Positions 39,501-52,970 of a DNA stretch of 64,000 bases are shown here, piece after piece. The DNA comes from Enoplosus armatus (Eukaryota; Chordata; Actinopteri; Centrarchiformes; Enoplosidae). The stretch's first letter is position 1. Every line of letters begins with the position of its first letter. Made by a program: the position numbers and the translations under genes. The notes beneath the pieces were generated by a model. It was not told where the DNA came from and did no database searches. It saw only the letters and a list, made by a program, of their open reading frames with translations. Location: the NCBI RefSeq assembly GCF_043641665.1, contig NC_092198.1, positions 11,111,001 to 11,175,000 on the forward strand, given 5' to 3'.

Positions 39501-42036
39501 GAGGGTGGGAGGGGTTCATTGTCCACTGGCTGCACCACCTCTCTCTGATCTAAAGTGCCTAAAGAAACAGGACATGGAAATGTGTAATTCTGCCAAGGCG
39601 TGTGTGTTTCTGTGTGTCTGTGAGCAAGAGAGAGGCTGGGACGTGAGACTGCATATAAGGAGGTATATAAAAAAGCTACTCTCAACTCCCCTGAGGTGTG
39701 GTTTGTGTATGTGCGTATACACATATGTATGTGATCTGCACACAAATCTGTCTGGTAACCCATCTGCCCGTGTGCTTAATATTCCTTCATGGGTGCCGGC
39801 CTGTTTCTGTCTGTTGACCAGCGTTGAGAGGCAGCAAGGATGTAACATCAGGGCCTTCAGGCTTGTACTACTAAATATTGTTTTGCTCAGGAGGCAGGCC
39901 TGAGGCGGTTAAATCAAGCATCATCACAGGCTCTTCATCCCCATTAATTTGCCCTACACTGAGCTTAAGAGCTCTCTGCAGTAACAGTGGGTGTTACCGC
40001 CTGTGAAAATAGGATTGCAATCAGCTAACATGTTGGCTACTAATTTATTTAGGGTTTTACCCTTACATACAGAGGTAGGGTCACCAACAACATTCTGTTA
40101 AAACTTGTTGATTTTCATGACAGACTGTTAAATGGTGCATCTGTCTGTTTATTAAGAGGTGAAACATTTGGATTCAACTGAATACCGCATGCTGAATCAA
40201 ACATTTTCCAGCAATACTCTCTAATTCAATAACCCAGCTTGAACTCACATCCTGATGACACTGAACCAAAACAGCAATTGAATCGGTTTTTCAGATCCCC
40301 CTCTCTCCCTCTGCTACTTGAAAAGCTGAAGCACATATTTCGGTATCATTTATGGCTTTCCGTCTCTTTACCCCCAGCTGTGACAGGTTCCAAAGAAAGC
40401 CGGCTTGCATTGAATGCTTTCTTGCATTTTGATAGGCTCCTCTGTCACATAATTGGGGGTTTTCTTCGAGCGCTGACTTTAAAGGTTTGTCCCCTGTTAT
40501 CAGTGCTAATGAGAAAATGAGTAGCGTTGCACTGATATGTTCCAAAGCAGCAATGGAAGTTTAATGTGCTGTCTGTAAATAACACAACAGAGTCAGACGT
40601 GTACTTTAAGAAAGATAAGTGCTTTCCGTCTGTCCCTGCTCTTTTCATCTTTCGTTCACTCTAGAACAACGTTAAGTTAGTGGTATTTAAAGTGTTGTAA
40701 TGTGTTTCTTATAAAATGAACATCAAGACACAATATTTTTTCCATTACAACAGTGGAAAACAATTGGATTTTTTAAGGAGATTCACAGATTTATTTAATC
40801 TGCCCGCAAACAGAATGAGCAGCCTAGTGCGACCCAGCCGTCTATCTGTTGGTTCCTTCACTCCTAAAATACTCCAGTGCCTCCACAGTGGAGGGAACAA
40901 GATGTTCCTATCTTTCGCCATTTTAAACTCTCAATACATAATTACATGGATTGTAACCAATTTATCCAAGCCTTCATCTTTTCCCTCTTTCACCCCCTCA
41001 GCTGTTTTTTTTTCCTTGACAGGGCAGCTGGTTGCATTGTATCATCTCAATGTCTCGCTTCACCGCGTGTACAAAGATTTTTTGGCAACTACAAGCAGCC
41101 CAGCCAGCCAAGAGAGGCTTTTGTCGACTCCTTCCCAGTCTGTATTAATATTTACCAGGCTAGGAAACAGAGGCAGATGTCAACCATGAGGCGATTTCTT
41201 CATGTTGCTCTGTGGTGAGCCCACTCTTGTTCTGGATTAAAGTGTAATCCAAGCATCAGATTTGTGGTGTTGAAACATTTTGTACAATTGCAAGGTGCAG
41301 GGGGGATTGGTCCCCACTTCTTTGATTCCTGCAGAACTGGAGGATTTCTTGACAGCCAAGATAAATGTACAGTTTCAGTTATACAATGACAAGAACGTAG
41401 ATGTTTACCAGCATATTTATCATTCTCACTGTGGTCTCATTTGACCCCTACACATATGGAAGATTTGCAATTCAGCAGTCTGAAGTGTATTTCATTTTGG
41501 CACTGAACTGGAATATATTATGTTTATACAATAATACAACCCACACACTCAATGTAACATAATGAAAAACAACAGGAATTAACATACATCTTTCTCATTA
41601 ACCCTACTGAAATCCAACTACCTACTCTATTCATTTTAATATGCAGACATTACTTAACAGAAACTAACAAGGCCAACATTAGTCTGTTCCACCCTTCACT
41701 ATTGACAGCAAGAGTCCAAATGTGCACTGAATATCATTTTAAACCTAATATCACTATCACACCATGACTCATATCTTCTAGATATCGTCTTCATTGTGGT
41801 TAAGATGCTGTGCAACACAGTGTTGTGTTTGTCTGGGAGGCTGTATGACACCCAGTGAGACAGTATAAATCAATACACACTCTCATGTACACACACCCTA
41901 CAATGCTCAGTGTGTTTAAATTGGTAAAGGGCTGCTTGAAGTTAAAAATGCCAATGCATTAAAACGTATCAGCACTGGACAGCTCGCACAAAGAGGACAA
42001 GAGAAGATCAGTCTTTTCAGGAGGGACAGCTCCCGA
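36510..42036. other. Intronic sequence, mostly unique
   Basis: Non-coding intron DNA. A GA-rich stretch occupies about 37860-38120. Several open frames of 100-157 codons occur (the longest at 40716-41189, plus strand), but none shows a recognisable domain, hydrophobic pattern or flanking splice sites fitting xkr6. No RNA gene recognised. Confidence 0.5.
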
Positions 42037-42470
42037 GACCATAGACTGTATATAAAGATGGACGACATAACAGCTCCCTGAAAGTGAAGCCAAAACATCT
42101 CGATCGCTCCCTGGTGGCTGGCTGCAGTATAGGTCATAAACCCCGCCCCCTCCATGTTAGCGAATGGGACATGGGCCAAACGGAAAAAAAGTAAGTGAGA
42201 TAAATTATTTCATTTTAGGTAGTTCTTATCACGCCGATGTTTGTTCAAGTGTTCATTTTTCTGATACATTTGGTTTCAATTAGGTATTTGATGCATGATT
42301 GACAGCTGAGATTGACTGTGGTGTGCTCACGATTGGGTGGGACCTTGATACCGCGGCTCCACTCCCCAATCACCACTGTGCAGACTCTGACTCCAAATGA
42401 CGTCACCAGTGCAAGATGGCAGCAGCCATATCCGGGATATTTTGGCTTCATTTTTGTACAGGCCAAGATA
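42037..42470. repeat. Interspersed repeat, 'CCATAGACTGTATATAAAGA' family
   Basis: Begins CCATAGACTGTATATAAAGA at 42039, continues with 'aagtgaagccaaaacatctc', 'ccctggtggctggctgcagt', 'ggtcataaaccccgccccct', and later 'gacgtcaccagtgcaagatg' and 'ggatattttggcttcatttt'. I recognise this order from a teleost interspersed repeat. Exact ends and class not determined; no coding capacity. Confidence 0.65.
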
Positions 42471-44193
42471 TCCTGACCTTTAGTCTCTAGTTTGGGTCAA
42501 GCTCCAAAAATCCTGGATCTTACATTTCCTACAATACATTTCCATAGCAGCCTCCATTAGACCTAGGCTCCGTGCCTCCTAAATGATGACATCAACGGGG
42601 TAATTTTTTTCAAGCTCTGAAAAGCTCCCTCCAGAGCCACGGAAGACATTATACCGCTGTTTTCCAGATATAGTACTTGTTGTGGTGAGTTAACTGAACT
42701 TAATGTGTAATATCAGTGGAGTGCCCTTTTAAATGTGCAATAGTATTTAATAGTTTAACCACGTTTAAATATTTGGTTACTGATTGTATTTAGAGGTTGT
42801 TTTTAAGCTGCAGCACATATTTTTCTTTTAATACTGAGACAAAGAATGGCTTCAGAAGATATTTGATGTTGCTCACTGCTCAGTCTTGAAATTCTTCTCA
42901 GTTTGTGAGAAGCTACTGGAAATGTCCTTTTATACAATATTTTCACCTCCAACTATAAGAAATTAAAAGGAAAGAAGACGACGACACCCCACCCAATTCT
43001 GCTGGGATTTCCCAACAACAAAGAGCTTCCAAAACTTTCTGCACGGATTTCCTCGGGGGAAGGGGGGCAAAGATGGATGCAGTTCTTTTTCAGCCAGACG
43101 CTAATTTGGGTTTACACTGATTAAGCTGTCCATCGTACTGCCAGGAGACCTCTGTGTATGTGTGATCCACTGTGCGCCTGAGCGTATGTGTGCAGAATCT
43201 CTAAAGCTTAAGGGGACACCGTCAGCAGTGCCGGTGATTCACAGGGAGGACGACATGAAAGAGCTGTGGTGAGCCAGTGACATGGTGGGATTACAGATGG
43301 GAGAGGAATCCTCCCCCGTTCAGTCAACAATTAACAAGGGGATAACTGCAAAACAAGCTTGGCCATTCTGTCATCAGCTCGGTCCTCAGGTGCACAGAGG
43401 GAAAGCAGCTAATTGAATGTAGAATTGAAACTAGAATTGAGTAATGAGACATGATGAGGCAGTGTTGTTGACTGTCAGCACTTCATCTTGTTTTCTCACA
43501 TTAATGAAGGCAAAACATTTCACAAACTGATACTGTAGCATCTCATTAACAGTTGCAGTGATAGTTGTTTTGAAATCCAGTCATAGAAAATGATCATTTA
43601 TTCCCCATATGATGACAAAATACTAGATAGGAAAAGTTCAGACAAATCCAATAAATTGCATCATATAGTGGAACTAAAACCTAAAATAAGCAACGTGTTG
43701 TTTAATATATGTTCATGCACCATACTACAATGTAATATGATAACATATGCTACCTTTTGGCAGTTTGGCCTCTCACAGTGCCTAATAATCTCCATATCAA
43801 GTGTTAGTCCTGTGGGTTGTGAACTCTCACTAAGCTGACAAGAGCAGCTTTTGACCCTCAACCCCCGAACCAGCAGCCAGGCGGATCATGTCCGAAGGGA
43901 GACAGTGGCCTGACAATGATCCCTCGCCCCTGGCTTTGTGCTGTCACAACATACACACCAACACATTATGTTTACTTGAGTTCCTCATAAGCAAGTTTCA
44001 ACGCACTAGTTTCTTTTTTTTACTTTGATTTAGTAAAGTTCGATTCGGTTCATCTTAGGTCAATTTCTACAACTGTACATGTAAATTTGAAGCTAGGGGT
44101 GAAAACCGTATAAATGTCCTTAAAAGCAAATATTTCTAATGTCTATATAGTCTTCACTATACACACCAACAGTATTTGTTTATCAATTTTCTG
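42471..44193. other. Intronic sequence without recognised features
   Basis: Non-coding intron DNA; no exon, RNA or interspersed repeat recognised. Confidence 0.5.
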
Positions 44194-44820
44194 AAAGGAA
44201 TAGTTTGACATTTTGGGAAATATGCTTATTAGCTTCCTGGCGGCGGACAGGATGAGAACATCGATACTGCTCTCAGATATGTTTGCTAAATACAAGGCTA
44301 CAGATAGCAGTTAGCTTAGCTTAGCACAAACGGCAAAATAGCTGGCCTAGCTCTGTCCAAAGGTAACAAAATCCACATACCAGCACATCTAAAGCTTGTA
44401 TGTTTGTTTAATACATACAAAACCCGAAGTTTAAAAAACGACAAATTGCTATTTGTTTTTTTAAAGATACTTTTTCGGGCTTTTTGCCTTTAATCGATAG
44501 TGACAGACGAGAGAGACAGGAAAGGTGGCCTTTTATTATATATGGGACGCCCGCTCAACCAGGTGAGCTACAGGGCACCCCAACAATTTGCTGTTTTACG
44601 GCTATGTGCCGGGGGGTTATGGCTGCAGTTGCCAGGCAACCATCTAAGACGCCAGGAAGAAATAGTGACATAACACATAACTTAATTAGAGAGCTTGAGA
44701 GGTGCTATAGCAGATGGATTTTGTTACGTTTGGACAGAGCCAGGCTAGCTGTTTCCTCCTGTTTGTGCTAAGCTAAGCTAACTAACCATAAGCATATTTT
44801 CCCAAAACGTTTAGCTACCC
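44194..44820 (+). repeat. Foldback MITE-like element, copy 5 (interrupted)
   Basis: The 5' end is the best preserved in the window: AAAGGAATAGTTTGACATTT plus TGGGAAAT. Then come GTTAGCTTAGCTTAGCA near 44311, 'ggcctagctctgtccaaagg', 'gtttaaaaaacgacaa', and after the interruption 'gttttacggctatgtgccgg', 'gccaggcaacc', GTGCTAAGCTAAGCTAAC near 44766 and the worn 3' end TTTTCCCAAAACGTTTAG. A SINE has inserted at 44456-44582. Confidence 0.85.
44456..44582 (-). mobile_element. tRNA-derived SINE nested in the MITE copy
   Basis: Read on the minus strand it opens with GGGGTGCCCTGTAGCTCACC, a tRNA-like head with an A-box-type TAGCTCACCTGG, and closes with 'tcactatcgattaaaggc…aaaagcccgaaaaag' and an A-rich tail at 44456. 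It is flanked by a 15-bp imperfect target-site duplication (ACAAATTGCTATTTG at 44441-44455 and ACAATTTGCTGTTTT at 44583-44597, three mismatches), as expected for LINE-driven insertion. The B-box part (GGTTCGAATCC-like) is missing, so the copy has an internal deletion. Confidence 0.78.
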
Positions 44821-45879
44821 CAATTTGTAGGCCCCTACAAAACATAGACACAACGTAGACATTAATATACACAAGGTAATATTTCTATACAATTTCTACA
44901 ATATGGTGGACATAAAGTACATTATGCATACAAGAATGAGACAAGACCATGTGCAATGTTTCTTTCCCCGACACTGGTACATCCTGTCCAGTGACACAGC
45001 AGACAGCTGCTGCTTACTGCAACAGAGATTGCTCTCACTCAAAGGTTTACCTTCACATGCATCAACCACTATTACCACCAACACAGCCAATGACTTTGAC
45101 TGTGCAACAGTTCACAACACTCTCCACATCTTCCTCCCGCTACAGATATGAGCAATGTAATCAATTGAACTGCACTAGAGTAAATAAACTTGAGCCAATG
45201 CAACTGCAGCTAATCAATATAATAGCCTTCAGGTGCAGCTCAAAATGAGTCTGATGAGGAATACAGAATGGATTGTCTCATTCTGGGAAAACCCATCTTG
45301 ACAGGGGATGTGCCTGCATGCACTAAATGTAACTTGAAGATAAGAGTGAAGATGCCACATGGAAAGGAAATTAGGCTTATTTTCAGACTAAATTGTGAGG
45401 GGGGGGCAGGTGAAACTGGATGAGAAGGTATCTCATTTAAGCCTTATGGCAAATTTTTTTTTCCAAAAAGGTCAGTGAGTTTCAGTTCAGATTGTACTCT
45501 CAGTCTCAGTTTGTGAGTAATTTATCCTGTAGCACAAATGTTCTCATGCATTAGATTACAACACAATCATGGCTTAGAGTATCCATTTGTCTGATGAGGA
45601 GCGAAGGCAGCTGTCAAACACAACCACTGTAACAGAATCAGTGCTCAGTTTCTGGTGCACAAAAACGCCACAGACGTCGACTGAAACCTGAACTGAACTG
45701 AAATGAAATGATTTGACCCCTTCCACTGAGTCTCGCAGTGTGCTGTTTTACATTTTTTTAGCCGCTGGCAGTCCTCTCAGAGCAGCCGTCATGCGTTACT
45801 TTTTTTCCCCCCATTAAATGCCAGCCACTGCGTCTGTCTGCACCAAAAACAACTCGCTGCTCAGAAGCTCCGACTGAAC
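44821..45879. other. Intronic sequence without recognised features
   Basis: Non-coding intron DNA; no exon, RNA or repeat recognised. Confidence 0.5.
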
Positions 45880-46269
45880 AGCCTAAATGGACCAGATGAG
45901 CTGCGCGCACCAGTGTCACATTTTACTACTGCTGTAGCCGCTACATGTCACAGATTACGCGCAGAGACGAACACCGCGAGTGTCCCCGCGGTCCCCCGAC
46001 GCATCGATTTGTATGGCCAAGAAGCGGACTTGGGGACCAAAGATGTCGAGCGTCGCAGAGGAATCGATGACATCATGTCTGTGGGGGGAAGATGTAGTTT
46101 TGTGAGCCGTGAAAACAGATGCTCGTCTGGCCTCTAGTTGCAGAGTTGGAGTATTTGATGCGGGGAGGGAAGAGCGGGTGAATCGAGGCGACCGTGCGCC
46201 GTGTGATGCACTGTGATGTGAGCGGCGCGCCTGATACACACTCAGACACGCGCGCACGCGCGCTCATAC

Positions 46270-46273
<4 letters not shown>

Positions 46274-46312
<39 letters not shown>
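46274..46312. repeat. (CA)n microsatellite with CG-rich alternating flank
   Basis: About nineteen uninterrupted CA units. Just left lies ACACGCGCGCACGCGCGCTC, so about 65 bp is nearly all alternating purine-pyrimidine. Confidence 0.95.
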
Positions 46313-46313
<1 letters not shown>

Positions 46314-46742
46314 GCTTTCGGCTACTACCTGTCCGTCTTTGAACAAATAGCCCTCTTCCCTCCCCACACAAGCGCAATGGCGCACTGTGATGAAATAATC
46401 ACCGCGGTGTAATTTCTGTGCAGCTGTAGCAGTTTGTTCTGGACACGTTTTGGCTGAGAGCATGAAATATGTTGCAACACGCTCAAGATGTAACTACATG
46501 TATTGGAAATGCAAATACAGGCATGTGTGACACCAAATAGTGGAGGCTGTGAGGCGAGCGTAATGGCATCACCACGGAGCTGATTTTCACCCCAGTCATG
46601 TCCACAACAACGGGTTATACCAGGTGACAGTCAAGAGGAGGTTACAAGGCAGAGTGAATGGATGGAGTGAGAGGAGCTGGCGGCGCCGTGCTTTGAGGGG
46701 TTTAACTGATTCTTTTAAAGGCAAAACTTGAAGTTTGTCTTA

Positions 46743-47456
<714 letters not shown>

Positions 47457-47793
47457 CTAGTGGCGCCACGGACGCAGCGCATCTTGTCTCGCTTTCCCTC
47501 CACTGCAGATCTTTTCCCACCTGGTATCAATAATCGAATCTACAAGTTCAGACAGTTCAATTGGTAACTCATGCATCCAACTGTGGTCCAGCAATTTTTA
47601 CCTGTGCATTATCTCATTCCCCGCTGTTCAGTTGTTTCCCCTCTCTGCAGCTCTCCTCCAGCTGCAAGCTGAGTGCCATGAGCAGACCGTCCCTCCACTG
47701 TCCCACGCCGACGTAATTCATCCCCCCACCTCTCCCTTCCTCCCTCTCTCTCTCTTCCCTCCTCTATCTCTCTCTCACACACATAAACACACA

Positions 47794-47798
<5 letters not shown>

Positions 47799-47836
<38 letters not shown>
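47799..47836. repeat. (AC)n microsatellite near the xkr6 5' end
   Basis: About nineteen AC units, about 490 bp upstream of the xkr6 start codon, adjoining a CT-rich stretch (47725-47776). Confidence 0.95.
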
Positions 47837-47839
<3 letters not shown>

Positions 47840-48440
47840 CACACCGTTTCTCCTTCTCAACGTGGTTGCCATCTAGTGTCTCGTTTGAAGCCCCCAAATA
47901 TGCAGGAGAGAACTGCATGATGTAATGCAACATGCCTCATCACCACCAAAGGAAGTCTTTCCTGTTGTTTGAACATTTGAATCAGCCACAGTGACACAGT
48001 GTGGGGTCACTTTTTGTTGGAGGAAAGCGGAACAAAAACAAAAGCTCTCCTGCTGACGAAAAATGCATCCTGCAATGACTTTTATTGCTCTATAAAGAGT
48101 TTATAGTGTCCTCACTGGGCTTTTTAGTATTTGTATCTCCTGGTATGAGTTTAATGTTCCTATATGATACTATCGGCATTGGGTATGTTTAGTATACTTG
48201 TGAAAGTAATCTTTTTTTGTAAGAGAAAAGTAATTTCTACCAACCTGCATCAACAAATTGGAAGTTAACTATGGAAAAGCAAGCTATAAGCGACATCCAC
48301 ACACCAAAAGACAGAATGCATCTATATGTGAATCTATAGAACTCTAGACCGGTTGCTAAGGGACATGTTAGGTTTTCTCTCCTTCCTGCAGCATTTTTTC
48401 CCAGCAGCAGTCTAGGGGTTAAGCATTTGCTGAAAAGTGA

Positions 48441-48458
48441 CCCCCCCCCCCCCCCCCC
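48441..48458. repeat. Homopolymeric C tract
   Basis: Eighteen consecutive C on the plus strand. Confidence 0.92.
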
Positions 48459-50429
48459 TTCTTGTAGCATGTGCGAGCAAAGGGCTGGCCAGTCTGCTGC
48501 AGGCTCAACAACACTGTGATTAGACTGTGCTCACAGAGCTGCCATGCAGGGTCATATCCAGTGTGAGATTGATTGGATCATGTCCGCCTCACCCCCGCTG
48601 TCCGCTCTGCTCTCCTGTTCGGTTTTGATGGGAGCTGTCCAGTGCTGAAATAGGGCTGAAACTCCCTCTCCCTTTATCTCTGAGGACACTCTTTGAAACA
48701 TGCATCCCCTAAACCTAAACCTAGTTCTAGTACTAACCCTGAAACTAAGTCTTGACTGTCAAAGAGCCCTTTGAAGAAGTAAGGACTGGGCCAAATGTCC
48801 TCACTTTTCAAAAATGCCCTCACACTCAAGGTTTTAAATTCAATTCAGCTCCAAGGGGCAAGCTGGTTTGTAAACACACAGACAACTAATTCACACACAA
48901 AAAAGAATGTAAAAATTCAAACTATGAGTGTAAAAGATTAAAGGAGACTGGAGAAAAAACAGAGAAAAGTTAATGGCAGTGAAGCCAAAGGTATATTGTG
49001 TCAAAATGTGCAAGAAGTACACGTGAATTTATCAATCTATAAACAGTAAACTGACCATCTCTTATCTTGGCTGTTCACAAGTTCATACACAAAGACCAGA
49101 CACACCAAATCAATTCAGCATTGAGCAGTAACATGAATTTCCAATCCAAACACAGGGGAAGACTGTAATTATATAGTACATTTGTATGGGTACAAAATCA
49201 TGTGAAGTGCAGACAACCTTGGGCCATTGAAACCCCTCCATGGCACTTCACCAGGCAGCTTGGATCCAGAATTTGATATTTAGGAATTTCAACAAATTAT
49301 GTGTTTGTATAATGCTATTTAACCTGGGAGTGTTTTTTGTATTCATCTAAGAAGAAATTTAACAAAAGACTTTTTCTTATTACAGGACGTTTACATTTAC
49401 CATGTAATCATGTTTCGAGTGGAGGCAGACTTTAATACTATCATCATATCCACCTCTGCTGGTCTTGTGACTAATGATAAATCCCACTGGAGCAAAATGT
49501 TAACACATTACAGAGAGGAAAAGCATGACTAGTTGGCAGGCTTTTCTGTATTTGTTAAGAGATGCCATTGGACCAGTGAGCTGGAGCCCAGGGCTACATT
49601 AATTCACTTAATTATTTCTGACTGGGTTCATTGGACCAGATCTTCTGGTTTCACACCAAAAGTAATTATAATATACCTGACAATACAAACATACTCCTTG
49701 TGTGTACTTCATGTGATTACAGTTAAAATATATCCAGCTCAACTAAACATACAAAGCTTTAATTTTATTCTTTTTAGGTTTTTTTTTAAACTATCAGAGT
49801 GTCCCAGACGGTCTGGTGTGAATACATCATGTAAGATTACATTCCTTTAAGACTAGCACTTGTCGTGGTGAATTGTTACTTCTTTATCTGCGGAGGACGG
49901 AAGCAGTGGGAGGAAAAAGTCACAGTGATGCTGCATGAAAAGAATTAGGGTGTAGCCGTTCCTCCGGGCCCGGATAACTTTTTAAATGTGATCGAATGCA
50001 CACAAGAGACTGTGTGGCTGTGTGCAAGGTACCGGCACATCATGAAACCTGTTTCATCTGAGTAGCCTTCATTTTCTCTTCTTCCTCAGGGCTGTTAGGC
50101 CTCCACAGTGCCTTCTGGATGCACACTCAGCTCTAATGTTCACACACAATAGAAACAATCAAATCAGGAGACATCAATTCAAATTATAAAGCACTTTTTA
50201 TCCAATTTGTCACAAATGGCTTTACAGGGCAGCAAACAGGCATTAGTCATTTCTAACAAAACAAAAACAAATCACAGGCCAAACGTGAGTGTGTGTGAGA
50301 CAGAGTGAGTGGGTGAATATTAAAGCAGACTTAAAAATACAAGGCAGGAGGAGCAAGAAAAACTCAGGCCTCCTGAGGAAGAGATCAGTATGAAGGCTGG
50401 TTATGGGGGCGTAGGCTAAATAAATCAGA

Positions 50430-50431
<2 letters not shown>

Positions 50432-50490
<59 letters not shown>
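50432..50490. repeat. (GT)n microsatellite, long
   Basis: About 29 uninterrupted GT units in the intergenic region. Confidence 0.97.
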
Positions 50491-50492
<2 letters not shown>

Positions 50493-52705
50493 TGACTTCT
50501 ACCCATGGACAAGGAACCTGCAGAGGAAGGGAGCAGTGATTCTTTCTATTCGGCTGTACTTGTATGTAAGTCCTGCATCCTGTGAGCGATATGTTCAGGT
50601 GGAGCAAATCAATGATGCATTGCGGACAAGGCTATGTTAATGTTTTGTACTTCAGAGGCGTGACTCTGTGTAATCAACACAAGTAGCAACGAGAAGCCAA
50701 TGACAAGTCTGTGGGAGTTTATTCAAGTTTGTGCTGCTGCTGAGGCTTACCACGGTGTTCAGGTCACTATACCATACTAAGAAGGTGAAAACAAGCAACG
50801 TAATCAATCTGTATGTGCTCACTTTCATGTTGATGGATTTTACAGCAAAGTAGAAGAGAAACTGATTTGTGTTTTTAATACTGGGAACAGGGTTTGAGAA
50901 GAGGGACATTTTCAGCACACCCAAACTGTAACATAAAAAACACATCAGGTTACCACTCATGTCAAATCTTATCTCACCTACCAGTGACACATTTAACCGA
51001 AAGATGAGTTATGAGTGAGTATATTGCAAGTGACTAGAAACTAACTAGGCTTTGGACTACCAACAGCTAGGAAAAACCACTGTAATGCACTTTTCAGTAT
51101 AGTACAACACATACTAAAGATACTTATTCAGTAACAATTAACAAATTACTGCTAAGATTTAGCAATGTTTTAAGTCTGTTAGCTGTCCTGATCAACAAAA
51201 GTGCAAACTAGTTGTTACTAATTTCATCTCAGGTCTGTTATTTGAATGTGCAAATCAAAGGCAACAGACACAGACAGGTGCTGTTTTGTTTTCTGTGACT
51301 ATGTTTCATTAAATGATCTCAGTTTTGATCTGATCTGAGATCTGAGAAAAACCAGCTCTCAAAACGTATGAAAATTTGATGAAAGCAAATAGGGAAACAT
51401 ATTGCTCAGGCTTACAAGGTTTACAGCAGCACACATGTGGCGTGTGCTGCATGCGCTAAATAATGCAAAGAATGTAATTAGTGATGAATCCTTCAGGAGC
51501 TTTCACACTTTTTTCACTGTTTTTTCCCTTTGGGGTGCGAGCTGATGACTGCAGCTGTAGCAGATGTGGACGTCTCAATGCAAAACTCCTTCATGTACCA
51601 CAGACATGGCGGAACAAATCTGTCCAAACAATAACTTCAATTTACAATAAAAAAACAAAAACAAATGTATCGTTCTGCCATTTATTTCATAAGCTTTATA
51701 AAGATATAAAATGACCTTTCCAAACTTTCAGAGGGCGGTGGAGCTATTGATGCAGCTTTGAGCGAAGAAATAAAATAGCTTCTCACAGAGCTTACGCAAC
51801 AAAATTTGGTATTAGACTCTGCACCCACGTTTAAGTCATCATTATCTGCCGTGACAGGCTGCTCTGATTCACTGGACATGCCCAAAATAACGAAACGACA
51901 TCACACAACAGAACAAACACCAAACAAGCCGTTCAGAACAGAAGGTTGGATGGGACATTGTCTTTATCAGAAATTGAATGAAAAGCTTGAGTGAGTAATA
52001 TGGTGTAGGTGTGGGTACAAACTGTCAATCCCTAAAATGTGCCGGAAGATGTTCCAAAATGCTCAGAGCTTGTTAATAAATGTCAAAATCTGATCTGTGT
52101 GACTGAAACTCAGCGATAGCGACAGTTTGACAGTCATCGGTCGTTGTCACTCATCCAGGTCTATCAATGTACTTTTAATGGAAAATTTAGTTTTTGACAA
52201 GTTTATTAATATTTTCCCTTAGATTCTTCCAAGGCACGGTGAGTAAAGTGTGTTTCATCAAGTGTTATCTCTTTAAACATTCATCTGCTGCCATAAAAGT
52301 TACTGTTTTATTACTGAACCTTTTATAACAGATGCTTAAGTAAATCATCTCCTCCTCCACCAACACATTTGTCTAAGCATCCTGTTAAATAAAACATAGA
52401 GGTTAGGTTACTCTATTGTATCCTGTGTAGGGCTGTGAAGTGAATATTTGCTTTGAAAGCTATTTTTTATCAGCCCATCTTATTTAAAAAAAAAAAAAAA
52501 AAAAGCCATAGCAAAGCATCTTTTCCTCAGAGGAAGGGCAGTTATTTGGTTTGTAAAGCAACGCTGGGTTTCACATTCAATTGAGCCGGGGCGTCTGTAC
52601 ATGCATTCTCTATGATGTGGGATGGAAAGGCCCAGAGCAAGCCATCTATTGTGAAGACCAGACAAGCTGCAACTGAAGCAAATACTGCACTGATTTGCAA
52701 TACAT

Positions 52706-52730
52706 CACACACACACACACACACACACAC
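52706..52730. repeat. (CA)n microsatellite
   Basis: About twelve CA units. A (CTT)n run follows at about 52793-52810. Confidence 0.93.
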
Positions 52731-52970
52731 TGCCCTGACAAAGACGTGCCTACAATAAACAGGCCTGTTATAGCCTTTGCCAAGCCATCTGCTCTTCTTC
52801 TTCTTCTTCTCTCTCCAAAAGTGTTCACCTCTTTAGGGAGTCTCCCATTCAAGGTCAGTGTGTGTTCCTTCATGTGCTTTAAGATCTCAGCAGGAAGGCC
52901 TCCTTGCTATCCTAAGAACTAAAGACAAAATCCTCAGGCAACAGCTTTTATCAACCACACCCCCCTTTTT

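Noticed and set aside
40716..41189. 157-codon open frame, plus strand
   Set aside because: No recognisable domain, amino-acid composition typical of translated non-coding DNA, and no splice context. Chance length in a 46-kb intron.
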